DNA from: RGIG1995 sp045645205
GTDB taxonomy: Bacteria; Bacillota; Clostridia; Oscillospirales; CAG-272
Assembly (NCBI GenBank): GCA_045645205.1
Contig: JAZRIJ010000043.1
Span: 1 to 64,000, forward strand
Reading direction: 5' to 3'
Length of the DNA stretch: 64,000 nucleotides
Numbering within the stretch: position 1 is the first letter of the stretch; the number at the start of each line of letters is the position of its first letter. The notes beneath the pieces are model-generated. The model saw nothing but the letters and a program-made list of their open reading frames with translations, had not been told where the DNA came from and searched no databases. This document shows positions 7,452 to 14,365 of the stretch, piece by piece. The position numbers and the translations under genes are program-made.

Positions 7452-7591
7452 CCTTATTTCCGATTTAGTTTACTTTTGATAAAAACAAGTATATAACCGA
7501 TGATTTCTTGTTTTTCTCTCCTTATTAAAAAAATGTTAATTCTATACAAAAAGCAACTTCAAACATTTTTGTCCGTAAAGGGCAAAAAATA

Positions 7592-7688
7592 TTTCACTCA
7601 CACGAAGTGTGAACTTCACATTGGCGAAGCCAATATTTCACATTTTGCGCAAGCAAAATATTTTACTGCGACATCGTCCCAATGTCGC
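7592..7688. repeat. Chain of four short hairpins upstream of tmRNA
   Basis: Four small perfect inverted repeats, TCACAC/GTGTGA (7598-7612), ATTGGC/GCCAAT (7620-7634), ATTTTGC/GCAAAAT (7642-7659) and GCGACAT/ATGTCGC (7668-7688), are preceded by the spacers TTTCAC (7592), CTTCAC (7614), TTTCAC (7636) and TTTTAC (7661). Stem sequences differ while the spacer is conserved. This is a modular hairpin array, not a CRISPR. A related shorter array follows the tmRNA at 8135-8222. Confidence 0.7.
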
Positions 7689-7695
7689 CCTATAT

Positions 7696-8047
7696 GTGGG
7701 CGTAAAGGTTTCGACGGGGATTTTGAAGCATGTTAAGCGGGTAGAGATGCAGTACCTCTTTAAACAACTGTACTTTTTTAAAATTAAACGCTAACGAAAA
7801 CGTAGCACTCGCTGCCTAAGTTGCAGCGCATCTCCCCGAGGATTACCGCGCCCTCGGCTGAGGTGTCAAATCAGCGGTGAACGTGAACTGTAATTTTTCG
7901 TTTGCAACAGTCATGACCTAAAACGATACGCATAACAAAGCCTGTCTGCCGGCGTTGTTGTGCGAAAGTATAATAGACAGAATGCACCCGGAGAAAGATG
8001 TGTGAATAGATTTTCGGACAGGGGTTCGACTCCCCTCGCCTACACCA
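7696..8047 (+). ncRNA. ssrA: Transfer-messenger RNA (tmRNA)
   Basis: This 352-nt RNA rescues stalled ribosomes. The 5' acceptor strand GTGGGCG (7696-7702) pairs with CGCCTAC (8037-8043), followed by an encoded ACCA. The T arm GGGGTTCGACTCCCC lies at 8021-8035 and the conserved GGTTTCGACGGGG near 7708. The tag frame GCT AAC GAA AAC GTA GCA CTC GCT GCC TAA (7790-7819) encodes ANENVALAA, which ends in the usual LAA protease signal. The tag is short (9 residues). No clear promoter is seen immediately upstream, where the hairpin array sits, so a longer precursor is possible. Confidence 0.97.
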
Positions 8048-8051
8048 AGAA

Positions 8052-8081
8052 AAACGACAGGCTTTGACCTGTCATTTTTTT
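8052..8081 (+). terminator. Intrinsic terminator of tmRNA
   Basis: GACAGG (8056-8061) pairs with CCTGTC (8068-8073), followed by ATTTTTTT. Confidence 0.85.
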
Positions 8082-8355
8082 AACGAAATAACCTCCTTGC
8101 CGGCTTTGTAAAATGCCTGCAGTCGTGAAGGATTTATTTCATTTCAATTTCTGTAATAGCAGAAAATTTCCAAATTCACAATAGTAAATTATTTTACATT
8201 TGCCGAATTGCAAATATTTCACTGAAGAACCTACAGTAGAAAAACATCTATATTTATCACGTTAACACTTTTCTTTTTCCTGAATAAATTGTTAACAGAG
8301 TCTTGTTAACAACAAGGCTTGACCTACACCGTAAAGAAAAGGAGTTAACAATAAA
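8082..8355. other. Intergenic region after tmRNA with a second hairpin array
   Basis: No gene is evident. It contains hairpin units with the same spacers as the upstream array: AATTTCTG/CAGAAAATT (8146-8168) after TTTCATTTC, then ATTTTAC followed by ATTTGC/GCAAAT (8198-8215) and TTTCAC (8217-8222). Near the right end, AAAAGGAG before ATG 8356 is the ribosome site of the next gene. GTTAACA is repeated near 8261, 8291 and 8304, and I see no function for it. Confidence 0.6.
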
Positions 8356-8679
8356 ATGGACAAAAACACTCAATACGAGTTTGACAAAGAGTATGGAAAA
8401 GATTATGACTGCGACTGTACGCAGGATGAATGTGTAAAAATAGGTTATCACTACGCAAGCATCAGCGTTCCGATAGAACTAAAGCCCAGCACTACACTCG
8501 GTGAAGTTGTCGTTGAATGTTGCGGTGAACCTATAGTTGAATGCTATGAAGCAAAATGCGACAAAAAATGTGAAGTTACCATTACACAAAAGGTCAGCAT
8601 TAAAATTCCTGTTTGTTATCAAGTAAAAGCATGCATGGGCGAAAGCACCTGCGACTGCGACAAAGACTGTTGCAAATAA
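8356..8679 (+). CDS. Cys-rich small protein, possibly SPOCS/DUF3794-like
   Basis: This 107-residue protein has at least a dozen cysteines. An acidic N-terminus (KDYDCDCTQDEC) and a Cys-rich C-terminus (CDCDKDCC) flank a beta-rich core, YASISVPIELKPSTTLGEVVVECCGEP and KVSIKIPVCYQVKA. The repeated 'visVPIxlkP...GEV' and 'v-kIPVcy' pattern resembles SPOCS-type domains of clostridial spore-coat and surface proteins. That relation is tentative. There is no signal peptide. A strong ribosome site (AAAAGGAG) precedes ATG 8356, and a bidirectional terminator follows. It is monocistronic. Confidence 0.65.
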   Translation: MDKNTQYEFDKEYGKDYDCDCTQDECVKIGYHYASISVPIELKPSTTLGEVVVECCGEPIVECYEAKCDKKCEVTITQKVSIKIPVCYQVKACMGESTCDCDKDCCK

Positions 8680-8723
8680 AAAAAGGAGTGTATGGGCATT
8701 TTGCCTGTACACTCCTTTTTTTA
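8679..8723. terminator. Bidirectional terminator between convergent genes
   Basis: AAAAAAGGAGTGTA pairs with TACACTCCTTTTTT across a 15-base internal region. It lies between the Cys-rich gene and the convergent OadB operon, with A and T runs on either side. Confidence 0.85.
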
Positions 8724-8915
8724 TTTTTGTTTACCCGAGAAAACTTTGTTTATTGCCATCGTCACAAGGATAATAACTCCAATCAGAACGAAAATAACCA
8801 ACATTCCCTTTCCCATATAGGAAAGCATATCAACAAAGCCTGCAGGATTAAAATTAATATTGAGAATACCGCCTGCGATAGAAGCAGCGTTTAATATAGA
8901 AGCCAAAAGATTCAT
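8721..8915 (-). CDS. Small single-pass membrane protein, candidate decarboxylase gamma/delta-like subunit
   Basis: This 64-residue protein has one central membrane helix (GMLVIFVLIGVIILVTMAIN) and a short basic tail. GGAGG seven bases before the ATG at 8915 supports that start over the upstream in-frame ATG at 8933. It begins 22 bp after oadB. Small one-helix proteins at this position in Na+-pumping decarboxylase operons are gamma or delta subunits that tether the carboxyltransferase to the beta subunit. Family membership is inferred from context and size. I see no gamma-specific Pro-rich or zinc-binding tail. Confidence 0.6.
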   Translation of the reverse strand: MNLLASILNAASIAGGILNINFNPAGFVDMLSYMGKGMLVIFVLIGVIILVTMAINKVFSGKQK

Positions 8916-8937
8916 ATCATTTCCTCCGTTCATTTAA

Positions 8938-10029
8938 TTAAGAAAAGAAGTTAAGGATGATACCGCCGGCAATAACAGATGCTATTTGCCCCGAAACATT
9001 TACACCGATTGAATGCATAAGCAAAAAGTTCTGAGGGTCTTCTTTAAGTCCCATTTTGTGAACTATTCTGCCGGACATCGGGAAAGCAGAAATACCTGCC
9101 GCACCTATCATGGGATTAATTTTCTTTTTTGAAAAGAGGTTCAAAAATTTTGCAAACAATACTCCGCCTGCCGTGTCAACAATAAACGCAACAAGACCAA
9201 GACCAAGAATAAGCAATGTATCAACTTTCAAAAACTGGCTTCCTGTCATATTGAAAGCAACCGAAATACCAAGCAATATAGTAATAAGGTTTGCAAGTAC
9301 CTTTTGCGCAGTTTCGGAAAGTGTATCAAGCACTCCGCATTCTCTGATAAGGTTACCAAACATAAGGAAACCGATAAGAGCTGTTGCCTGAGGAATAACT
9401 GCCGATGCAACGATAGTAATTACTATGGGGAACATAATTCTTGTCAACTTAGATACAGATTTCTGCTCATATGGCATACGGATAAGGCGTTCTTTCTTTG
9501 TTGTTAGGAGTTTTATTACAGGAGGCTGGATAATCGGGACAAGTGCCATATACGAATAAGCCGCAACGGTAATAGGTCCGATATACTGTGAACCTAAGGT
9601 GTTTGCAACCGCGATGGATGTAGGACCGTCAGCCGCACCAATAATAGAAATAGAAGCAGCATCTATCTCAGGGAAAAACATACGAGCCATTGCAAGAGTA
9701 AAAAAGATACCAAACTGTGCTGCCGCACCGAAAAGCATTAATTTAGGATTGGAAAGCAAAGGGCCGAAGTCAATCATAGCTCCGATACCTATAAAAAGAA
9801 GGAGCGGAAAAAGCTCGTTTGCGATACCGGCTTCATACAAATCTTTTATCGGACCTGCCAAGGCATCCGAAAAAGGTATGTTTACAAGTATTGTTCCGAA
9901 GCCCATAGGCAAAAGAAGCGTAGGCTCCATTTCCTTTTTGATAGCAAGATAAATAAGCAGACACCCCACTAAGATCATAACACATTGCTGCCATGTAAAT
10001 TCTTGCAAATTACGATACAAAATATCCAT
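8938..10029 (-). CDS. oadB: Sodium-translocating decarboxylase beta subunit (OadB/GcdB/MmdB family)
   Basis: This 363-residue polytopic membrane protein carries the decarboxylation-driven Na+ pump. Signature segments are the conserved GAADGPTSIAVANTLGS and the C-terminal INPMIGAAGISAFPMSGR with HSIGVNVSGQIASVIAGG, characteristic of all beta subunits. CGGAGG precedes ATG 10029. The acid specificity (oxaloacetate, methylmalonyl-CoA, glutaconyl-CoA) is set by the alpha subunit, which is not encoded here, nor is the biotin carrier. The citrate lyase operon at 39-42 kb makes oxaloacetate an attractive substrate, but this is inference. Confidence 0.92.
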   Translation of the reverse strand: MDILYRNLQEFTWQQCVMILVGCLLIYLAIKKEMEPTLLLPMGFGTILVNIPFSDALAGPIKDLYEAGIANELFPLLLFIGIGAMIDFGPLLSNPKLMLFGAAAQFGIFFTLAMARMFFPEIDAASISIIGAADGPTSIAVANTLGSQYIGPITVAAYSYMALVPIIQPPVIKLLTTKKERLIRMPYEQKSVSKLTRIMFPIVITIVASAVIPQATALIGFLMFGNLIRECGVLDTLSETAQKVLANLITILLGISVAFNMTGSQFLKVDTLLILGLGLVAFIVDTAGGVLFAKFLNLFSKKKINPMIGAAGISAFPMSGRIVHKMGLKEDPQNFLLMHSIGVNVSGQIASVIAGGIILNFFS

Positions 10030-10080
10030 CTGTAATCAAACCTCCGTTATTTATTACAAAAAATCACAAAAATCAAAAGC

Positions 10081-10109
10081 ATTTTACCACATTTGTTAAG
10101 AAAAAGCAA
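10081..10109 (-). promoter_or_regulatory. Promoter of the oadB operon
   Basis: On the minus strand, TTGCTT (10104-10109) and TAAAAT (10081-10086) are separated by 17 bp, 51 bp before the start codon. Confidence 0.6.
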
Positions 10110-10142
10110 TAGTTTTTCAAAATTATATTCATACAAATTGGC

Positions 10143-10178
10143 GCAAAAAATCACTCCGTAAAAAGAGTGATTTTTTGC
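10143..10178 (-). terminator. Terminator of the proB-proA-nth operon
   Basis: GCAAAAAATCACTC (10143-10156) pairs perfectly with GAGTGATTTTTTGC (10165-10178) over 14 bp with an 8-base loop. Confidence 0.8.
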
Positions 10179-10184
10179 ACACTA

Positions 10185-10346
10185 TCAATAACCCATTAAA
10201 AAGGTACCCTTTATCTTTGCAAGCTCCAACAGATTTTTGTTCATCCCTTTGGTGTGCACCGCCATACACATCAAAAGCGCGGTCCCCCCGAAACCGATTG
10301 CATTTGGAATGCCGTATTTTACAATAAGCGACAAGTCTCTAAGCAC
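10185..10346 (-). CDS. Possible small ORF overlapping the end of nth
   Basis: An open frame in a different register from nth runs past its stop to a TGA at 10185, directly before the operon terminator. From a GTG at 10346 it would encode about 53 residues with a Gly/hydrophobic centre (YGIPNAIGFGGTALLMCMA) and an MNKNLLELAKIKG tail. Its position inside the operon before the terminator and the sensible codon choice favour a real gene. The absence of a good ribosome site and of any recognised family argues against it. The function is unknown. Confidence 0.25.
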   Translation of the reverse strand: MLRDLSLIVKYGIPNAIGFGGTALLMCMAVHTKGMNKNLLELAKIKGTFLMGY

Positions 10347-10972
10347 AAATCCGCAAGAAAACATCCGTCGCATTTTGGAGACCTTGCAGAACAGATCTCT
10401 CTTCCAAACTGCACAATTCTGTGGCAGAAGTCAGACTGTTCTTCTTCGGGAAGATATTTTTTTAAAGCCATCTCTACCTTTACGGGATTTTTCTCACTTT
10501 CTTCCGTAAGCCCTAATCTGCCGGTTATACGTATGCAATGTGTATCGGCAACAATTGCAGGTTTACCATAGATATCGCCTATAATCAAATTCGCAATTTT
10601 CCGTCCCACTCCCGATAATTCAAGCAGATCCTCCATATTGTCTGGAACTTTGCCGTTAAATTTTTCAATCAGCATAGCGCAGGACGATTTTATATCTTTT
10701 GCTTTCATACGGTAAAGTCCACAAGGCTTTATTATCTCTTCAAGCTTTGTTATATCACATTCCGCCATTGCAGAAAGAGTTGGAAACTCCTTAAAAAGCG
10801 GAACTGCAACTATATTTACCCTTTTATCCGTACACTGCGCCGACAGCCTTGCAAGTACAAGAAGCTTCCACGGCTCCCCCTGATATTCAAGAGCGCACTC
10901 GGCAGAATAACGCTCCTTTAATCTGTTTGAAACCTCTACAGCTTTTGCTGTCAGTTTTTTTTCTTTAGTCAT
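10319..10972 (-). CDS. nth: Endonuclease III (DNA glycosylase/AP lyase)
   Basis: This 217-residue base-excision-repair enzyme removes oxidised pyrimidines and cleaves the abasic site. The helix-hairpin-helix LSGVGRKIANLI contains the catalytic Lys, and VADTHCIRI supplies the catalytic Asp. The C-terminal cysteines follow C-x6-C-x2-C-x5-C (CSARSPKCDGCFLADLC), the [4Fe-4S] loop. Start ATG 10972 overlaps the proA stop codon (ATGA), so translation is probably coupled. An upstream in-frame TTG at 10993 is less likely. It is the last confident gene of the proB-proA-nth operon. Confidence 0.95.
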   Translation of the reverse strand: MTKEKKLTAKAVEVSNRLKERYSAECALEYQGEPWKLLVLARLSAQCTDKRVNIVAVPLFKEFPTLSAMAECDITKLEEIIKPCGLYRMKAKDIKSSCAMLIEKFNGKVPDNMEDLLELSGVGRKIANLIIGDIYGKPAIVADTHCIRITGRLGLTEESEKNPVKVEMALKKYLPEEEQSDFCHRIVQFGREICSARSPKCDGCFLADLCLETCRLL

Positions 10973-12231
10973 CTTATCTGACCGTTCCCCCAAACAAGAT
11001 ACTTAACGGTAGTCAAAGTCTCAAGTCCCATAGGACCTCTTGCATGAAGCTTTTGGGTAGATATACCTATCTCTGCTCCGAAACCAAACTCATTTCCATC
11101 GGTAAATCTTGTAGAGGCATTAACATACACAGCCGCCGCATCTACAGACTTTTGGAAATATTCAGCATTTTTTATATCACTTGTTATAATAGCCTCGCTG
11201 TGCTTGGTGTTGTACTTGTTTATATGAGCCACAGCCTCTTCAACGCCGTCTACTACCTTAACTGCAACAATATAGTCATCATACTCTGTTTCGTAGTCTT
11301 CTTCAGTTACTTCTTTTGCGTTGGCAAGAATGTTTCTTGTTTTTTCACAACCCCTTATTTCAAGGTTAAACTGTTTGGAAACCTCGGCAAATTTGGGCAA
11401 AAACTCACCTGCAACAGCCGAATGTACAAGCAATGTTTCAATTGCGTTGCAAACCGAAGGTCTTTGGTTCTTGGCATTAGACGCAACCCTTACCGCCATA
11501 TCAATATCCGCCGCCTTATCAACATACAAATGGCAATTACCCGCGCCGGTTTCGATAACAGGCATTGCGGCATTTTCAACAACATTCTTTATAAGACCTT
11601 TGCCGCCGCGTGGAATAAGCACGTCTATATATTCTCTCATGCTCATAAGTACCGATGCACTCTCGCGTGATGTATTGTCAACAAGTGCCAGGGCATCAGG
11701 ACATATACCCTCTTTTTCCAATGCCTCTTTCATTATGGAAACAAAAACTCTGTTTGTATTTATAGCCTCTTTGCCACCGCGAAGAACAACAGCGTTACCC
11801 GTTTTTATGCAAAGTGCTGCCGCATCTACCGTAACATTGGGACGTGCTTCAAATATAATAGCCACAACCCCCAAGGGTACTCTTACCCTTTTTATTTCAA
11901 TACCGTTAGGTCTTGTCCATACATCTCCGCAACCAAGAACATCTTTCAGTCCAACCAATTCAAGCAACGCATCACTGATTCCCTTTATTCTGCTTTCATT
12001 CAAGGTAAGCCTGTCCACCATTGTGGGTATAACACCGTTTTTTTCGGCAGAGGCAACATCAATAGCATTAGCCGCGAGAATAGTCTCTTTTTGTTCAATA
12101 AGCTCTTCTGCAATACGTATCAACACATTATTTCTCTGGGGAAGCGTGCTGTCGGCAATAGACCTTTCAGCCCTCTTAACAGACTTACAAAGCTGTTCTA
12201 TATATTTATATATCTCTTTTGTAAACTCCAT
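10969..12231 (-). CDS. proA: Gamma-glutamyl phosphate reductase
   Basis: This 420-residue NADPH-dependent enzyme reduces gamma-glutamyl phosphate to glutamate-5-semialdehyde, the second step of proline synthesis. It shows the full-length aldehyde-dehydrogenase-superfamily layout, with PLGVVAIIFEARPNVT, KGGKEA-like RGGKEAINTN, the catalytic Cys in RPSVCNAIETLLVH, and the C-terminal FGFGAEIGISTQKLHARGPMG. It lies 35 bp after proB and overlaps nth by 4 bp. Confidence 0.97.
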   Translation of the reverse strand: MEFTKEIYKYIEQLCKSVKRAERSIADSTLPQRNNVLIRIAEELIEQKETILAANAIDVASAEKNGVIPTMVDRLTLNESRIKGISDALLELVGLKDVLGCGDVWTRPNGIEIKRVRVPLGVVAIIFEARPNVTVDAAALCIKTGNAVVLRGGKEAINTNRVFVSIMKEALEKEGICPDALALVDNTSRESASVLMSMREYIDVLIPRGGKGLIKNVVENAAMPVIETGAGNCHLYVDKAADIDMAVRVASNAKNQRPSVCNAIETLLVHSAVAGEFLPKFAEVSKQFNLEIRGCEKTRNILANAKEVTEEDYETEYDDYIVAVKVVDGVEEAVAHINKYNTKHSEAIITSDIKNAEYFQKSVDAAAVYVNASTRFTDGNEFGFGAEIGISTQKLHARGPMGLETLTTVKYLVWGNGQIR

Positions 12232-12266
12232 AATATCTCCTCTCTTTCCCGAGGTTTCAAATATTT

Positions 12267-13061
12267 TTATTTTGTAAAGGGTTCAAAATATGAGCCGTGC
12301 TGAACACCTTCGTTGAGCATATCATAAAGGATAGAAAAATCCTCGCCACTCACTATGAGCATAGGAATACCGTTTCCGCATGCGATCTCGGCAGCGTGAA
12401 GCTTTGATGTCATACCGCCCGTACCGCGAGCCGAGCCTGCTCCGTCAGCGCATTTATAAAGAGCTTCGTCCACCTTAGGTATACGCTTAAGAATTTTTGC
12501 ATTTGGGTTTGTTCTGGGATCGCTGTCATAGAACCCGTCTGTATCGCTCATGTTGATAAGCAGGTCTGCATCAGCAATAACAGATACGTATGCCGACAAT
12601 GTATCATTGTCGCCAAACTTTATTTCATCAAAAGCAACGGTATCATTCTCATTTACTATCGGAATACATCCCATATTAAGTAGTGTGGCAAATGTATTTT
12701 CGGCATTTGTTCTGCCTGTTTCGTTATTTACTATATCCCGGGTAAGCAATATCTGCGCAACCGTATGACCATAATCCCCAAAAAATCTTTCGTATATCAT
12801 CATAAGCACGCCCTGTCCGACAGCCGCCAAAGCCTGCTTTTCTTCAACAGAAGAAGGTCGGCATTCAAGATTAAGCTTACCAATTCCCGCGCTTACAGCG
12901 CCCGATGATACCAAAACCACCTCTCTGCCGGTGTTTTTCAAATCACTGAGTACTCGGCACATTTTTTCAATACGCTGTAGATTAAGCTTACCGTTTTCGT
13001 ATGTAAGTGTAGATGAACCCACTTTTACCACTATTCTTTTCGCATTTTTTACTCTTTCCAT
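12267..13061 (-). CDS. proB: Glutamate 5-kinase, short form without PUA domain
   Basis: This 264-residue amino-acid kinase phosphorylates glutamate to commit it to proline. Visible motifs are VVKVGSSTL at the N-terminus, VSSGAVSAG, NENDTVAFDEIKFGDNDTLSA and the substrate/nucleotide segment GTGGMTSKLHAAEIA. Classical enzymes of about 367 residues carry a C-terminal PUA domain. This one ends right after the kinase fold, a form common in Clostridia and others. Proline feedback is set in the kinase domain and should remain. It is the first gene of the operon. Confidence 0.95.
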   Translation of the reverse strand: MERVKNAKRIVVKVGSSTLTYENGKLNLQRIEKMCRVLSDLKNTGREVVLVSSGAVSAGIGKLNLECRPSSVEEKQALAAVGQGVLMMIYERFFGDYGHTVAQILLTRDIVNNETGRTNAENTFATLLNMGCIPIVNENDTVAFDEIKFGDNDTLSAYVSVIADADLLINMSDTDGFYDSDPRTNPNAKILKRIPKVDEALYKCADGAGSARGTGGMTSKLHAAEIACGNGIPMLIVSGEDFSILYDMLNEGVQHGSYFEPFTK

Positions 13062-13132
13062 AACAAGTCTTTTCTTTCTGTGTAAATTTTTTTCAAAAAC
13101 CCTTTTAATCTGTTAAAAAATATATTATAATG

Positions 13133-13161
13133 ATATTATATTATAATCCTTATTTTTTTTC
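13133..13161 (-). promoter_or_regulatory. Candidate promoter of proB-proA-nth
   Basis: On the minus strand, TTGAAA (about 13156-13161) and TATAAT (about 13133-13138) are separated by 17 bp, in a very A/T-rich divergent region. Several other TATAAT matches nearby make the exact choice uncertain. Confidence 0.4.
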
Positions 13162-13210
13162 AAGTGGGTTTGCATTATTTATTATATTAAAAAGCAGGAG
13201 AATACAGAAA

Positions 13211-13459
13211 ATGAAAGAAAAAATTACTTTGGTTGTATCGGGCGTAAAAATAACTGTCGTTACGGAAAATGACCCCGAATATGTTAGAAGCCTTGGCAGA
13301 CTTCTCGAAAAAAGGGTAAGCGACCTTGTTATCTCGTCTACAAGCTGTCAGAAAAACGAAGCTCTTTTGCTCTGCGCACTTGACTATCTTGATGAAAGAA
13401 ACAAGCTTGCAAAAGAAAACGAAGAATTAAAAGCAGAACTTGCAAAGCTTAAAAAATAA
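13211..13459 (+). CDS. zapA: Cell division protein ZapA
   Basis: This 82-residue FtsZ-ring-associated protein has the small ZapA globular head (KITLVVSGVKITVVTENDPEYVRSLGRLLEKRV) followed by a coiled coil (LDERNKLAKENEELKAELAKLKK). It crosslinks FtsZ filaments at mid-cell. Start ATG 13211 is preceded by CAGGAG; the frame is open from 13130 without a usable ribosome site. It heads a head-to-tail run zapA-DUF4321-maf-mreBCD-PBP2, all cell-envelope or division genes. Confidence 0.88.
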   Translation: MKEKITLVVSGVKITVVTENDPEYVRSLGRLLEKRVSDLVISSTSCQKNEALLLCALDYLDERNKLAKENEELKAELAKLKK

Positions 13460-13473
13460 AGGAATTGGATATT

Positions 13474-13731
13474 ATGATAAAATTTATAAAATACACGGGA
13501 TTTCCCGTTTTGTGCGGTATAGTTTTAGGGATGATGGTTGCGACCTTTACAAAAAATATAAGCTCGTTATCCTGGCTGTCATTTGGACTTTCTTTCGGTA
13601 TGACAAGCCCACTTGTTCTTGATTTAAATCTTATAAAGCTTACCTTTGGTCTGTCTGTTGATTTAAACGTAGCAACCATTGTCTGCATTACCCTTTCTCT
13701 GATTACGGCAAAATACATATACAGACGCTAA
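13474..13731 (+). CDS. DUF4321 small membrane protein
   Basis: This 85-residue protein has two to three hydrophobic segments (FPVLCGIVLGMMVATF; SSLSWLSFGLSFGM; VATIVCITLSLITA). Its size and motif 'L-D-L-x-x-I-x-L-x-F-G' match the DUF4321 family commonly found just before maf/mreB in Clostridia. ATG 13474 is chosen because AAAGGA lies 10 bases upstream. The in-frame TTG at 13465 is too close to it. Its role is unknown, and its position implies envelope function. Confidence 0.75.
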   Translation: MIKFIKYTGFPVLCGIVLGMMVATFTKNISSLSWLSFGLSFGMTSPLVLDLNLIKLTFGLSVDLNVATIVCITLSLITAKYIYRR

Positions 13732-13747
13732 AGAAGGTATTTATAGT

Positions 13748-14332
13748 ATGAAAATAGTACTGGCTTCAAAATCTCCGAGAAGGCGTAAAATGTTGAAAGA
13801 GCTTGGGATAAAATATAATCTTTGGAACGGCGAGGCTGACGAAAGTGTCAACAGAGTATACAAACCTCATAACCTTGTAAAGCTTTTGGCAAAAAGAAAA
13901 GCATCCGCTTGCTTTGATGATATAAAAGACAAAAATTCACTTATAATTTCGGCTGATACCGTTGTTTCTTTAGACGGTATGATACTCGGCAAGCCGCAAG
14001 ATGATGACGATGCTCGAAAAATGCTCCGCAGAATGAGCGGAAGTACCCACTTTGTATATTCCGGTGTTGCGGCAGTTTATAACGGAAAAACTGTTTGTGC
14101 ATACGAAAAGACAAAAATTAAATTCCGTGAAATATCAGACCGCGAAATTGAAAGATACATTGCTACTGGCGAACACAGAGACAAAGCCGGCTCATACGGA
14201 ATTCAAGAAAAAGGCGGTTATTTCGTAGAAAGCGTTAACGGAGATATAAACAATGTTGTCGGTCTTCCCGTACTCAAACTTCGCAATATGATATTTTGTG
14301 AATTTGGTATAGATATTTTTAATTTGGATTAA
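13748..14332 (+). CDS. maf: Maf-type nucleoside triphosphate pyrophosphatase
   Basis: This 194-residue enzyme hydrolyses dTTP/UTP and modified nucleotides to monophosphates. It opens with LASKSPRRRKMLKELGI, the Maf signature. SADTVVSLDGMILGKPQDDDDARKML carries the catalytic Asp, and DKAGSYGIQEKG is the conserved C-terminal loop of the dTTP/UTP subfamily. It sits immediately upstream of mreB, the usual Firmicute order. Confidence 0.95.
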   Translation: MKIVLASKSPRRRKMLKELGIKYNLWNGEADESVNRVYKPHNLVKLLAKRKASACFDDIKDKNSLIISADTVVSLDGMILGKPQDDDDARKMLRRMSGSTHFVYSGVAAVYNGKTVCAYEKTKIKFREISDREIERYIATGEHRDKAGSYGIQEKGGYFVESVNGDINNVVGLPVLKLRNMIFCEFGIDIFNLD

Positions 14333-14365
14333 AAGAACACAGATAGTAGAAAAGAGGTGCTGATT

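Noticed and set aside
7592..7688. Possible CRISPR array
   Set aside because: The repeated part is a 6-base spacer, while the 15-21 bp units differ and are each palindromic. There is no leader or cas gene.
7500..7794. Two open frames of 78 and 61 codons near 7.5-7.8 kb
   Set aside because: They overlap the hairpin array and the 5' half of tmRNA, whose structure is unambiguous.
11321..12277. A 318-residue open frame on the plus strand
   Set aside because: It lies entirely antisense to proA, which has full family motifs. The antisense translation shows only low-complexity Ser/Thr/Ala patterns.
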